Source: Membranipora membranacea (taxonomy: Eukaryota; Bryozoa; Gymnolaemata; Cheilostomatida; Membraniporidae). Taken from it: a stretch of 60,000 nucleotides of DNA. This document shows, in pieces, positions 1 through 10,799 of this stretch (positions within the stretch are counted from its first letter, which is position 1; the number at the start of each line of letters is the position of its first letter). The notes below the pieces were generated by a model. It did no database searches and was not told the origin of the DNA. It worked only from the letters and a program-made list of their open reading frames with translations. The stretch covers positions 22,443,681 to 22,503,680 of the forward strand of contig OU612071.1 of NCBI GenBank assembly GCA_914767715.1, read 5' to 3'. The translations under genes and the position numbers were made by a program.

Positions 1-941
1 AAAGAACATGGTGATGGTGGTGTCTTGTTATGACGTTGTTTATACCTCCATCTACTCTTGGTACAACATTTAATTTATCAAACCTCGTTAACAATTGAAA
101 ACTGGTATACATTGATTGCTTGGTTGTTTTGAAATAATTGCAGCTAGTCTACAAGACTTAGAGGTGCCTTGTCATTATGCTCAGCAGCCAGTGGCATGCT
201 TTAGTTGGTTTGAAGGCCTAACCATTCACTTCTACACAACACCTCATACTCTATCTAAAAAACAACCAGCCATGCTACATTCCCCCGTTGTTGGTTTTGG
301 GACCAACTTTTAAACCTGCTCTAGTCTAATCTATCTTGAGTTTGGGATTGGCAGTCCCTCCGACAGGCTCCCTGGTACAATTCTCATTGTAATGTAAACA
401 TGCGGGCAACACTCTCTGTCCTTTGGCCTGTGATTACATTTTTTGAAAGAATACATGGCCCTCATGGACATGTACACCTATCAAATGGTTCAATATCCCT
501 CTCTTTACCTCCTCCAACATTTGTTGATAGTCCACACCAGGTGGAGCTGTGTGCCATGGCATAATTGTTAAAAACTTGCCTTTTTCCTGACTAAGCAATC
601 CTCTAAATCATTGGTGTCATGATTATGACATGTCAGCTTTGCCATAAGCTCCCCATCAGGGACCTGGCAGACCATGACAGGGCACCAGGGATAGAGTGAA
701 CACTTTCACGTAGTACAACCCAGTTAATTTAAAACAGTTTCTTATTATAACAATTACTTGATATGTCCCAATTATACCTACCACTGAGTGTGATAGAAGG
801 TTACATAGAGAAAAATGAATGTGTATTTATTTATGCTTGTCATTTTACATTCAAGTTTTATTTGAAAAGTGTGTCATGTTTTTATCTGCCATTGCTGAAA
901 AATATAAATAAATGGACCTGCCGTTATCATAAACATTAACA
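1..941. other. No gene recognised
   Basis: No convincing gene. On the minus strand around 590-715 one frame stays open and reads like protein, with a stretch PDGELMAKLTCHNHDTNDLE, but I could not place it in a family and no clean splice borders frame it. It lies on the same strand as the coding remnants that follow and could be another remnant of the same kind. Confidence 0.3.
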
Positions 942-959
942 TTAAAAATAAAGCAAAAA

Positions 960-1107
960 CTTGCTCCACTTAATGGTGTAAGAATACCCGATGTCCTCAA
1001 CAAAGAAGTCCATTCCTCGTTTTGTTGCACCTTCAAGTATCTTGGATTTTGCAACAGACTCCTGTGTCATGGTGCCTGCAGGTAACTCATTGTGTTCATC
1101 ATCTGAC
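960..1107 (-). pseudogene. Exon remnant resembling the start of a FLYWCH-type transposon protein
   Basis: The minus strand has a good splice acceptor (pyrimidine tract ending TTTCAG) just above 1107, followed by about 49 open codons. The peptide contains NELPAGTMTQESVAKSK, then GMDFFVEDIGYSYTIK. The second part resembles the start of FLYWCH zinc-finger modules found in animal MULE-type proteins, where a WRC motif and the Cys/His ligands follow; those are not visible here. The donor end is unclear. The family assignment is inference from motif memory; the open frame and acceptor are seen directly. It lies downstream of a P-loop exon on the same strand, but nothing shows that the two were one gene. 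Confidence 0.35.
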
Positions 1108-1436
1108 CTGAAATCAAGACAATAATAGCAATTCTCGTACAATTAAATGCTAAGAGTTGCATACATAATGCATAAGTGGCAATGCAGGTGTCAGTGAAGG
1201 AGAGTTGAATGATCCCAATGGGCTCCGACTTGGACAAAAGAGTACCATTTATGATGACACCCATATATTATACAGCTTTAAAATGTTTACCAAACCAGCC
1301 TTCCCATCAATCCCATCCTTTATTCAATATTCAGCCCATTATTTTAATGCAAGAACTTTTGCATCAACAAAATCCAAATGTATATTGGACAGGAGACTTC
1401 TACCTGAACAACATATAAACAACTACCTACAGCTAC

Positions 1437-1545
1437 CTGTTTTTTCCAGTGCCTTAATGTATACTGTTGTTTTCCTGGTACCACCGGCACCTAGCACCAA
1501 CACATTCTGTCCTGCAGTGATGGCTAGCCATATAGGCTCTGTCAT
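1437..1545 (-). pseudogene. P-loop (Walker A) exon remnant
   Basis: On the minus strand an ATG at 1545 opens 36 codons that end in a consensus donor (ACAG then GTAGCT). The peptide contains a hydrophobic strand followed by LGAGGTRKTTV. This is a Walker A loop with Arg where the conserved Gly of GxxxxGK[T/S] belongs. Such loops occur in PIF1-like helicases and other P-loop ATPases, including mobile-element helicases. The Gly-to-Arg change would be expected to damage nucleotide binding, so this is probably a decayed exon. No Walker B exon was found in the 400 bases downstream. Assignment beyond P-loop NTPase is not supported. Confidence 0.4.
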
Positions 1546-2274
1546 CCTAGGTAGTTATTTCAAATATGAATAGAAAAATTTGCCGACTGACCTGTCCTAG
1601 GGCCTATACAGAGAAAGTTTTCCTAAGTACAAAAATACAGTGATAATATAGGAATCGCACCATCACACAACTAAACAAAAACTCCTCCTGGTGAGATAAC
1701 TTTACTGTTTTTGTAATAGAGAACGTCCATTGGTGCTTTGCTGCTAAGGGCACTATTCTTAATATCATTTACGTTATTTTCATTCATGTTAGATATCAGA
1801 TAAGCCCTATGTTGGGTTCATAATCTACTCTGGCAGAATAGCACATGGGTGGCCACCATCCAGCACAGATAAACAGACTGCCATTCCAGCATGGTAGCTA
1901 CTCCCTTAAGAATCCACTGAAGTGACAACCCCTCCTTTATGATGATATGATGTTGACGGAATTATCAAAGCAACATGCTTGCTCCAGTGGTGAAATGAGT
2001 TTAGCTGGTATCTGGTGGCTATTGTCTTAGGTATATTGATGAAATTTCCTGTTGATGGAGAAAAAGCATTAGTAGCAGTCAAACAATCTCTGTATAATAT
2101 CAATGTAGCTACTCATAATAACTCAGATCTCTATAGGAAAATCAGAGTGTTTGGACATAAAATCAGAGCAGACAAATTCAAGTACTTCCCTGATACAACT
2201 TTTTGCCTATAATATAGTAATAGGATTGCTGCTCATGGGGGATGAATATTGTTGAATTGTTTGCTGGAGTACTC

Positions 2275-2940
2275 TCATATCGGAAGATGTATCCTCAGAT
2301 TAGATGTTGAGATGTAGACAATGAGACCACGTGTCATGTTATATATCTTGTTGCCCCTGGTGGTAGTCTGGTGTCTGGGCTTGACGTATGGGTAGTTATT
2401 GTCATAAGATGTCTCTCCTAGCATCAGTTTTGATGTTAGTGACGACATATCTGTTAGTTTTTCCCGCAGCACCTGCAGATTGACAGAGTCACCAGTCCTC
2501 TGTAGATGGCTGACGCAGGAGTCTTTTGTTCCTTCTGTGTCTAAATTGACTCCATGGACATACTGGAGTGCCAATGACTTGTGGTCATCGGCTGACAGTA
2601 TTTTGCCACTATGGTGGTGGCGATAGTTGATGTCTTTGTTACCTTTGCATCGCCCTTCTCTTCGATCATCTCATGGATGGTACTCAGGAGGGTAGGAAGC
2701 TTAATTTTGAAATCAACGATGAGGGATGGTAGAGAAAAATCAGCCAAATTATCGGCATCAGACTTGTAGAGAGTGGAGGTACTGTCAGTGGAGTAGTGTC
2801 GTACCTTCTCGTTAGTTATATTGAGAATTGAGTCGATAAATAAATGCTGATATCCTTTATCAGTCAGCTCCTTGCGTAGAAATACAAAATCATCCTTTTC
2901 TTAAGGCATCAACGATCTTCACCTCTGCGTAGCTGAGAGA
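2275..2940 (-). pseudogene. DUF6589-like gene fragment, frameshifted (copy a)
   Basis: About 220 codons on the minus strand can be followed through three segments separated by single-base shifts: near 2900 (after VDALRK), and near 2590 (after VAKYCQ). The first two segments are SYAEVKIVDALRK and KDDFVFLRKELTDKGY; a later stretch reads NYPYVKPRHQTT. That last motif is the local signature I associate with DUF6589-type proteins, multicopy and probably transposon-derived proteins of aquatic invertebrates. A second copy at 36185-37490 aligns with it segment by segment (LADFSLPSLI against VQFSITGIWE, YVKPRHQT against YVKPRRET). The frameshifts mark this copy as dead. The function of the family is not known to me. 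Confidence 0.5.
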
Positions 2941-4327
2941 CTGTTACAAAAATGTATGTACATGTATCAGTAAATACTCCAGACATATTTGAGTTAGATA
3001 CAACAGATTAACAGTTTCATTTGTTTTACCACTGCAGGGATCTTTAAAAAATTAGATAACAAGTTGAAAAAAAGGACACTGACATCTCCTAAAAACTCAA
3101 ATCATATGCTTATGCTTTAAATTAACCTCTGCCATGATTACCAAATGATAACAACACCAAAGACAACAGGGTTAGTATAATGTGGGAAGCAAAGCAACAT
3201 ATATTATCAATTTGCATGATGTCTGTTATTCTGGCTCTTGGGGGGGGGGGTGAACAGGTGGTGCAGGTAGTCGATCTTTGTCACATGTGAAAGTGCAATA
3301 CTTCTATTGCTTCTGTCAGCACCTCAAGTTTAAAAGATAAAATAGCCCACCATTAACTGTCACAGTAGAACTTGAAACTAAATATAAAATCTGTTAGACT
3401 AGAGGCTAAAGGGCTCTATGGACTGTGAGACTTGCTTTGTAACCTTTAAGGTTATCCAGCTGCATACTGAAGCTGGTTATGTCCCTACAATATCAAAAAA
3501 TTGAAATACAAATGTTTCGATGAAGAAAAAATGAACCAGTAGCTATGAATGTATCATTTTGCAACTTAATTTTGAAAATATTTTGAGACTTATTAAATAA
3601 TACTCCATAACCAAAGTTACACAATATCAAAAGCCCAAAATTTGAATCATCTCTTGTTTTGATTGATTAACAACTACAATGAGAAGCGTGGTGAGTGTTG
3701 ATAGCATTTCACTGATTACTGAGAACAGACAGGTGTTGGTATGAAGAGACAGATATTGGAGGACTACACTGCTTGCAGTTAGCCATATTATATTTATGAA
3801 CATCGATTGGCCTACTGTACAAAAATAATATGTGTTTTTAAAACGATACTTTCAACATTGTTATGCATAAAGGTAGGAACAGTAAGATACCAGAATACAT
3901 TTTATCAACAGAGGTGTGAACTTACGCAAAAAATATTATTTCAAACATTAAAATTAATTTTACACCTCACCAGCTTTGGTTATAACAGCAAAAAACCTAA
4001 ATATTCACGCGTCAGACATCATGCTTAACCGTGTATTATAATTAAGTGCATAAACTGAGGCGAAAGATGACAAGAATTTAAATTTTACGTTTACGCCCTT
4101 AAGTAATTTGGGGCGGCATATACAAATGATAAAACTTTTTGATATTGTCATGAATATGGATGCTAAAATCTTCGTCATGCCCAATCACTTCAAAATGCCC
4201 CTGATGGACCTCATAAAAAAATAAAACCCACAACTCTTCCAGGCCAATTATTATCATTTGACCCTGCACCTGCCTGTAGTAGGGATCTTTTTCTTTAGTT
4301 AACCTTCCTTTATATTATGTTGGTAGC

Positions 4328-4696
4328 TTAAAAGTTGTGTTGTTGGCATTTAATTTCGGCCAACCTCTGAGGATGACAGTCACAAGTCACTATGCCTTCA
4401 GGGCTGGCACCTAGGAACTGATCTATCGATAAACAGACCACAAGACCTGATGGACAGGTTGATTTGGCCCAGCATTCCGTTGCTGATCCCCGCTGTACAT
4501 GAGATATATTGTCCAGGGGGGTTGGGTACATCAATATATTAACTAAGGCATCACATATTTCATCAGGCTTTTCAGTGTCTGAACCATTATAGTATACATC
4601 ATAAAAATCCATCTTCTCTATGAACTCCATGGCTTGCACTTCAAACTTAGCGGGTTCTGGTAGCTCTGGTGTGTCCTTCTCCATCTCATCATCCAA
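4328..4696 (-). CDS. YqaJ-like viral recombinase/exonuclease domain exon
   Basis: A 122-codon open frame on the minus strand carries the core of a PD-(D/E)XK nuclease of the YqaJ/lambda-exonuclease type. It shows VQRGSATE (conserved Glu of the first helix), FLGASPEGIVTCD (family form GASPDG), and AEIKC, the E-x-K of the active site. This family resects double-stranded DNA in phages; in invertebrate genomes it occurs as multicopy genes often tied to transposons. The Asp of GASPDG is Glu here, which may or may not be tolerated. The frame stops five codons after EIKC, where a family member would continue with further helices, so this is one exon or a truncated copy. No start or splice site was fixed. 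Read-outs of motifs are direct; role is inference. Confidence 0.6.
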   Translation of the reverse strand: MDDEMEKDTPELPEPAKFEVQAMEFIEKMDFYDVYYNGSDTEKPDEICDALVNILMYPTPLDNISHVQRGSATECWAKSTCPSGLVVCLSIDQFLGASPEGIVTCDCHPQRLAEIKCQQHNF

Positions 4697-4699
4697 TAA

Positions 4700-5763
4700 A
4701 ATGAAATGAGACTGATATGCTGCACCAAGTGATCTGTATCATCTCTGTCACTATGTATTGTTCCTGGGCAAAATAATGTATATGAATGGATATGTATATT
4801 TAATTGTGATTGGTATCATTAAATATTTCACCTTGATTGCAAAATGGATGAAAATGGGTAGGCCTATACTCGGATTAACAAATCCTTCAATTTTTTTGGT
4901 TGGAATATGAAGTAATCTGTAATAATATCTAATTAAAAAACTATTTTTATTCACATGGAAGAAATTTGAATGTATTTGGCAAAACTCCTTGAATGTCTAC
5001 CAAGAATGTTTTGTAGTAGTCTGGATCCTTGTCCTCAACCACTGTCTCTCTCACTTTGCAGAGCTCCACTAGGTGATTGTAGACATGCATTGGCACATTT
5101 ACTACAACATAAAATGTATCAATGCTTCTCTTTATACACAGTTATGGACCGGAATCATGCATGCAAAACATGTATACATATACATTTTTGTGGAAAATGA
5201 AGAGATGAAATATTCCTAGCAACATGGACACACAAATATTCACACATACATTATTAGCTCTTAATCCTTAACAAATAACAAACCCTTTCCTTATGTGTGG
5301 TCTGGTTTGATTATTAATGTCATCTCCCGCAACCTCAGTTTTAGCTCGACTTTGGAACCAGATGAAGTTGATGTGGAGGGAGATGAGACATAGCCTAAGA
5401 AGATGATGATCATAATTTTCTTGTCCTATTTAATGTGTAACTTTGTTAAACTTTCACCGTTGCTACACTTCAGTCAATAGAGAGTTATCTGCGCTCAAAT
5501 TTTAGGTTATTTCTCTGAGTTGTCCTCTCTTCATTTGGCTACTAATAGACACACTGAGCAAAAGAAAATAGTGCCCATGTACTGTATATTAAAACTCTTC
5601 AGCATTAGCATCAATTGAAGACTATTTAATCTCAATTTTACTAGGGAAATCTACGAAAAATTCCAGAAAATTTGTCAGCAAAGCAAACAGTAATTTATTT
5701 AAATGGAGCTAGCCAAGTTAGCCAACCTTGTTACAAATTGAATACTGCCAGAAAATTATGATA
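4700..5763. other. No gene recognised
   Basis: AT-rich spacer between the YqaJ-like exon and the Gypsy element. I see no coding frame with family similarity, no RNA gene and no strong repeat. The last five bases (5764-5768, ATAAT) are the left target duplication of the Gypsy insertion. Confidence 0.4.
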
Positions 5764-5768
5764 ATAAT

Positions 5769-5994
5769 TGTTTATTTTGTGTTTTGTTGGTTGTACATAA
5801 ATCAAGCTGTTTGATTTGTTGTTGCAGCGTGTACATTTATTATGTGACCATTGTGTCAATGACTTATAAATGACTGTATATCGACTGTACATCAACTGAT
5901 TATAATTGTGATGGCATGCCTTATTTATACTATCGGCAGCATACTAAATGAGCACGTGACTTAATTAGTGGTCACTGCATATGAGGACACAACA
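5769..5994 (-). repeat. 3' LTR of the Gypsy element
   Basis: 226-bp LTR, equal to the 10800-11025 copy at every base I compared. On the minus strand it begins TGTTGTGTCC and ends AAATAAACA. An AATAAA signal lies at 5836-5841 (minus), about 67 bases before the LTR end, and is the likely polyadenylation signal. Confidence 0.95.
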
Positions 5995-6007
5995 TCCCTC
6001 TTTTCCT
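5995..6007 (-). promoter_or_regulatory. Polypurine tract (plus-strand DNA primer)
   Basis: The 13 bases directly before the 3' LTR read AGGAAAAGAGGGA on the minus strand, all purines. This is the position and composition of the RNase H-resistant tract that primes plus-strand DNA synthesis in LTR elements, and it fixes the minus-strand orientation. Confidence 0.85.
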
Positions 6008-6315
6008 CATTAAACTTGAATGAGTAATTATCTGAAAACTTTACATACAGAAAGCGAGCATAAAATATTACAGCAACATAAATGTCTTATTTATAAAATT
6101 TGTCAGCAATAATATATTCTAGTATGTAAATGATATGTCAATGGAATCTCTTTATAGTGTAGAGATGTTCAGAGTCAATTGCGGCCAGCAGCCACCGTGC
6201 CATCCTTGCCTCAAATAAACCATAATCTATTTATGGGAAAATAGAGAACAAGCACCACTGATATTCGCGTTGTCAGTGGGGGGTAGGATTTGCCTTGGCA
6301 TGAAACGGCAGGAGT

Positions 6316-9300
6316 TCACTCTCCTTTCGACTCTGTTGTGCTGCAGTGCATCGGGCACTTTTGAAATGACGTATTAGGCTGAGTTCCTTGATAATACGTG
6401 TAGCAGAAGTCGTAGTAATCCTTGAGACTGCTTAGATAGTTAGTGTATCTGTCTGGAGTGTTCTTATGGCGTGGCGATCTTCTGACACTATTTTCCCTCT
6501 TTTCTTCCTCTGCGGTGCCTACGATACCGGCATCTACAAAAGAAGAGTGTATGATTTCATGGGTTCTCTTGTAGGGTCTCAGATGGGAACTGTTACGGAC
6601 ATATTCCCTCCATCTGAGGATCGTACAGTTACTTGTGACCCATTTTTGTTCACTACTACATAAAATATCATTGTAGTAGCGGGTGTCAGTTTTTTGTGAA
6701 ATTTGATCTCTGATGAGTAAAACTTCATCACCGATAGAAATACTAGAGTTTGCAGCCTTGCGCTTACGGTCAGTGTATTCTTTTACTTTAGCCTTATATT
6801 CAGCGTCATGCTGTCTGACCTGAATATCATCTAACTTACTATCATTATCATACATGGGTAATTTGGTACGCAGCTTACGACCAAATAATAATTCTGCTGG
6901 ACTCTTACCAGTCGCAGGATGGGGTGTATTTCTATAAGAAAATAAATACTTGTGGAGTTCACTCCCCCAATCTTTTCCTGTAGTCACGGCTATTTGAAGC
7001 CTTTTCTTTATGGACTTCATCGATGATTCAACAAGACCATTACCTTGAGGCCACTTAGGTGTACCCCTGCTGTGTTTAATTGCCAAATTCTCACAGAATT
7101 TCCTAAAATCCTCTGAGATGAAAGCTGGTCCTGAATCACTTTTCAAGTACTGTGGGATTCCATGAGTTTGAAAAACTTCATCTAATGCCTTTAGTGTGGT
7201 TGCAGCACTGGTCGATTTCACCGGAATGCACTCAAAATACCTACTATAATAGTCAATAACAACAAGCAAGTACTGGCTAGAATGACCAAATGGACCAAAA
7301 TGATCTACCGCAACTTCCTTCCATGGCGCTGTTGGGAGGTCAGAACTCAACATGGGTTCCGGAGAACTTGGTTTACCTACTAATTGACACTCATGACATG
7401 CTGTGATGTGTTTGTCCACATCGCTATCAAAGTTTGGCCACCAAACCTTAGTCCTCAAATTCCTCTTAGTACCAACAATCCCTAGATGTCCTGTATGAGC
7501 AAAATTTAAAACATGTGGTCTGAGTTGAGAGGGTATGACTATTCTGCTGCCTCTCAATACTAGGTTTCCTATCACACACAATTCACCACTAATTAGCTTA
7601 TACGACTTTGATATACCACGAACATCAAAATTATTTGAATTTATGCATTTCCTAACAATGGATAATTCCTCGTCGTCTAAAGAAATTTTCTCTATCTCTT
7701 TAGCGGTCATAGCTCTAGGTACAGAATTTAAAGCTACAAATCTAACATATGCTTCAGCCTTGTTTGCGAGAGACAAATCACAAACTTTACTTGCTGAGAG
7801 CCTTGAGAGAGGGTCTGCTACGTTTTTGCTACCTGGCCAATAAACTACAGTGTAATCATATGGCATAAGACGTAACACCCAGCGTTCAATCCTAGCACAT
7901 GGTTTTGAACGCGGACCATAAATAACCTTCAGTGGCTCATGGTCTGTAACCAAATCGAACTTATTGCCTATCAAATATGGCTTGAATCTTTCACATGCCC
8001 ACACCAAACTTAGAGCTTCCCTTTCAGTCTGATGGTATCTAGATTCAACATCACTCAAACTTCTCGATGCATAGCTAATAACCCGTGGTCCATCCTCCTG
8101 ATCCTGGATAAGAACAGCACCTAAACCAAAAGGACTTGCATCAGCTACCACCTTAGTCGGATATTTGAGATCAAAATAACCTAAAGTCTCACTACTGGCT
8201 AGACTTTTCTTCACTTTCTCAAACGCTACTATCTGCTCCTGGTTGAGAACAAATTTTTCTTTGACACCTTTCTGCTTGCCATCTGCTGGCTGCTTTTTCA
8301 GTCTGCGCAGTGGTTCTGTCTTGGTCGAGAAATCTGGTATGAACTTGCTACAATATTTAGCTAATCCTAAGAAAGAACGCAACTCCTCTATGCATGTTGG
8401 TTCCTTAGCGTTTACTATAGCATCAACTTTACCAGCCATCGGTTCGATGCCCTTTGCTGATAGTTTATGACCTACAAATTCTAACTCATCAACACCAAAT
8501 GTACACTTCTGCCTGTTGAGTGTCAATCCTGCTGATTTGAGCCTGTCCAGAACCTGTATCAATCTAGCATCATGCTCAGCTCTGTCTGAGCCATGTATAA
8601 TAATATCATCAGCGAGGTTTGCTACACCTGGAATGCCTTGAATCAATCTATGAATCTCTGCATAAAATTTCTCTGGAGCCATAGAGCAACCATAAAATAA
8701 CCTCTTATATCGGTATAAGCCAATGTGACAACTGAATGTTGTGATATCCCTTGAATCGGGATGCAGCGCAAATTGCGTGAAACCTTCCTTCATGTCTAAC
8801 TTGCTGAAAACCTTGCTGCCATTCATATCCTGTAATAAATCATCAACAGTCGGCATGGGATGTCTTTCCTTAATAATTGCCTGGTTTGCCCTACGCATAT
8901 CAACACATAGCCTAATATCACCATTAGCCTTAGGTACAGAAATCAAAGGTGAAATCCACTGTGTAGGCTTTGCTACTACCTCTATGATATCTGATTTAAC
9001 TAGCTGTTCTAGTTTAGCCTCTACTTTACTCCTCAGTGCGAATGGAACGCGATCATATGGTTGACACACTGGAGCTACATTAGGATCTATTCCTATTTTT
9101 ATATCTGGGCCTTTGAATTTACCTACGCCTGAAAATAAATTCTTATAGTTATCTAGCAGACTACCGTAATTACTGACATTACTGGTATTAGAATCTAAGC
9201 TATTTACTCCTACGTTGTAGCCTATTTTGATTAGTTTTAGTGCGTGAGATGTATCATTACTCAACAACGACGTCTGATCCCTATCATTAATAATTATGAT

Positions 9301-10542
9301 TTCAGCTGTTGCCCGCTGATTTCCTGCTTCTAGTTCCGCATTGAAGCATCCGAACAAGTCTAAGGGCTTATCAGCAGTATACGGAAACAGTTCCAGGTCT
9401 GTTGGCTCTACTTTGGCTCTAAGACCTCTTGACACAAGTAAATCAAATGTGTCTTTACTAATCACGTTGCTCTGTGAGCCAGAATCTACAAGCACATCAA
9501 GCGGAATGTTTCCTACTCTGATTTCAAGCTTGTCTAGATTAAACTTCGGCCTGATAGCTTTGCACTGAAATGCTGCCTGACCTAGATCAGCATTTTGACT
9601 ACCAGCTGACAATATAGAATGCACCTTTTTCTTAGGTTCAACACTCCTACACGCAATAGCAAAATGACCTATTTTTGAGCATTTATTACACTGCTTATCC
9701 TTAGCTGGGCAGTTAGTATCACTACCGATATGATTGGAAGAACCACACCTATAGCATGATTCAGCTGACTTACGATTTGATGTACCTCTGTAGGATTTAC
9801 CACCATTGGAGTTTTCATATCTGGGTTTTGGCGTGCCGCCACTATTTCCATGCCTAACAAATGAGCCTAATCGGTTGACACCACCTGTTGCATTGGGAAA
9901 TTCATGAGCATTACTTTTAGCATGAGCGCTAGCACCAGGGTTTTGACCATTTCTCATTTCCCTATTTTGCATTTCCACCGCTTCATGTGATGCTGAAATA
10001 CTCATTAGCTTTGCTAGGTCAAGAGATGCCCCTGCTTCTAAGAACTTTTTTCTAAGAGCATCGTAATAGCAGCCTGAAACAATCTGATCAACTATCGAGT
10101 CATTAACATCAACGTACTCACAGCCTACCGATCCTTTTCTAAGTCTACCTACATATTGGGCTATCGTCTCACCTGCAGTCTGACGCATTTGCCTAAACAC
10201 ATGACGCATGAACCTTTTATTTGGTTTTACCAAAAAATGCGCGTTCAAGATTTCAATTGTGCCATCATAATCATCGGGCTGACATTTTTCAGCAACCTCC
10301 TCGATTGAATCGTTATGATTCTTAAGCACCTCCCGAACACGTGGTCCACCACAGAACAACAACAATGCCTGGCGTTGTCTCCTAAGCGATGTTTCCTTAG
10401 CGGAAGTTCCACTGGGGTTGAACAAACCCTTACAATCAGCATAGCAATGGAACTCCTCAATCCATGCCAACCAAGCTGTAGCTACTACACTTGCCTCACC
10501 TTCTACCTCAAAATTACCTGGGCGTCCTATATCTAGACTCAT
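6316..10542 (-). CDS. Gag-Pol polyprotein of the Ty3/Gypsy element
   Basis: One uninterrupted 1408-residue frame encodes Gag and Pol without a frameshift or stop between them. Visible parts in order: a capsid-like region (about 1-200); two zinc knuckles, CYRCGSSNHIGSDTNC (263-278) and CNKCSKIGHFAIAC (285-298); protease with LVDSGS (Asp353); reverse transcriptase with KLDM (Asp583) and LADD (Asp645, Asp646), where many relatives have Y-x-DD; RNase H with VVADAS (Asp801), Glu842, Asp867 and Asp910; integrase zinc site His1016/His1019/Cys1049/Cys1052 and catalytic Asp1080, Asp1136, Glu1172. No chromodomain or envelope is seen. The start ATG at 10542 lies 243 bases after the primer site. All catalytic residues are present, so it may be active; that is inference. 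Confidence 0.95.
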   Translation of the reverse strand: MSLDIGRPGNFEVEGEASVVATAWLAWIEEFHCYADCKGLFNPSGTSAKETSLRRQRQALLLFCGGPRVREVLKNHNDSIEEVAEKCQPDDYDGTIEILNAHFLVKPNKRFMRHVFRQMRQTAGETIAQYVGRLRKGSVGCEYVDVNDSIVDQIVSGCYYDALRKKFLEAGASLDLAKLMSISASHEAVEMQNREMRNGQNPGASAHAKSNAHEFPNATGGVNRLGSFVRHGNSGGTPKPRYENSNGGKSYRGTSNRKSAESCYRCGSSNHIGSDTNCPAKDKQCNKCSKIGHFAIACRSVEPKKKVHSILSAGSQNADLGQAAFQCKAIRPKFNLDKLEIRVGNIPLDVLVDSGSQSNVISKDTFDLLVSRGLRAKVEPTDLELFPYTADKPLDLFGCFNAELEAGNQRATAEIIIINDRDQTSLLSNDTSHALKLIKIGYNVGVNSLDSNTSNVSNYGSLLDNYKNLFSGVGKFKGPDIKIGIDPNVAPVCQPYDRVPFALRSKVEAKLEQLVKSDIIEVVAKPTQWISPLISVPKANGDIRLCVDMRRANQAIIKERHPMPTVDDLLQDMNGSKVFSKLDMKEGFTQFALHPDSRDITTFSCHIGLYRYKRLFYGCSMAPEKFYAEIHRLIQGIPGVANLADDIIIHGSDRAEHDARLIQVLDRLKSAGLTLNRQKCTFGVDELEFVGHKLSAKGIEPMAGKVDAIVNAKEPTCIEELRSFLGLAKYCSKFIPDFSTKTEPLRRLKKQPADGKQKGVKEKFVLNQEQIVAFEKVKKSLASSETLGYFDLKYPTKVVADASPFGLGAVLIQDQEDGPRVISYASRSLSDVESRYHQTEREALSLVWACERFKPYLIGNKFDLVTDHEPLKVIYGPRSKPCARIERWVLRLMPYDYTVVYWPGSKNVADPLSRLSASKVCDLSLANKAEAYVRFVALNSVPRAMTAKEIEKISLDDEELSIVRKCINSNNFDVRGISKSYKLISGELCVIGNLVLRGSRIVIPSQLRPHVLNFAHTGHLGIVGTKRNLRTKVWWPNFDSDVDKHITACHECQLVGKPSSPEPMLSSDLPTAPWKEVAVDHFGPFGHSSQYLLVVIDYYSRYFECIPVKSTSAATTLKALDEVFQTHGIPQYLKSDSGPAFISEDFRKFCENLAIKHSRGTPKWPQGNGLVESSMKSIKKRLQIAVTTGKDWGSELHKYLFSYRNTPHPATGKSPAELLFGRKLRTKLPMYDNDSKLDDIQVRQHDAEYKAKVKEYTDRKRKAANSSISIGDEVLLIRDQISQKTDTRYYNDILCSSEQKWVTSNCTILRWREYVRNSSHLRPYKRTHEIIHSSFVDAGIVGTAEEEKRENSVRRSPRHKNTPDRYTNYLSSLKDYYDFCYTYYQGTQPNTSFQKCPMHCSTTESKGE

Positions 10543-10785
10543 CTTTTATGATCTGATATGCGCTATTCAGTGAAAATTTTCTAATGGGTAAAGGTTTACA
10601 TTTAGTACTACAAGTAATCGGAAATCAACTTATCTTATTCTGATAGTCTTTTCTGTCTCCGTCACTGTCATGGGCTTCTGTTCTTCGCTTAGTCTGTGTC
10701 TGTGTTTGGCTGCGTACCGTCTGTTTATGGATCTATCACCCTCTTTGGCATAGTCTCCTTCTCCACCTCAATCTTTTCGAGTTTT

Positions 10786-10798
10786 ATCCTCGTCGCCA
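10786..10798 (-). promoter_or_regulatory. Primer binding site matching tRNA-Ser(GCU)
   Basis: One base inside the 5' LTR the minus strand reads TGGCGACGAGGAT. This is the complement of ATCCTCGTCGCCA, the 3' end of animal tRNA-Ser(GCU) including CCA as I remember it. The match covers 13 bases and breaks after that. It sets the start of minus-strand DNA synthesis. Confidence 0.85.
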
Positions 10799-10799
10799 A

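Noticed and set aside
1205-1573. 122-codon plus-strand frame
   Set aside because: It is the reverse of the minus-strand P-loop exon and has no family likeness or splice context of its own.
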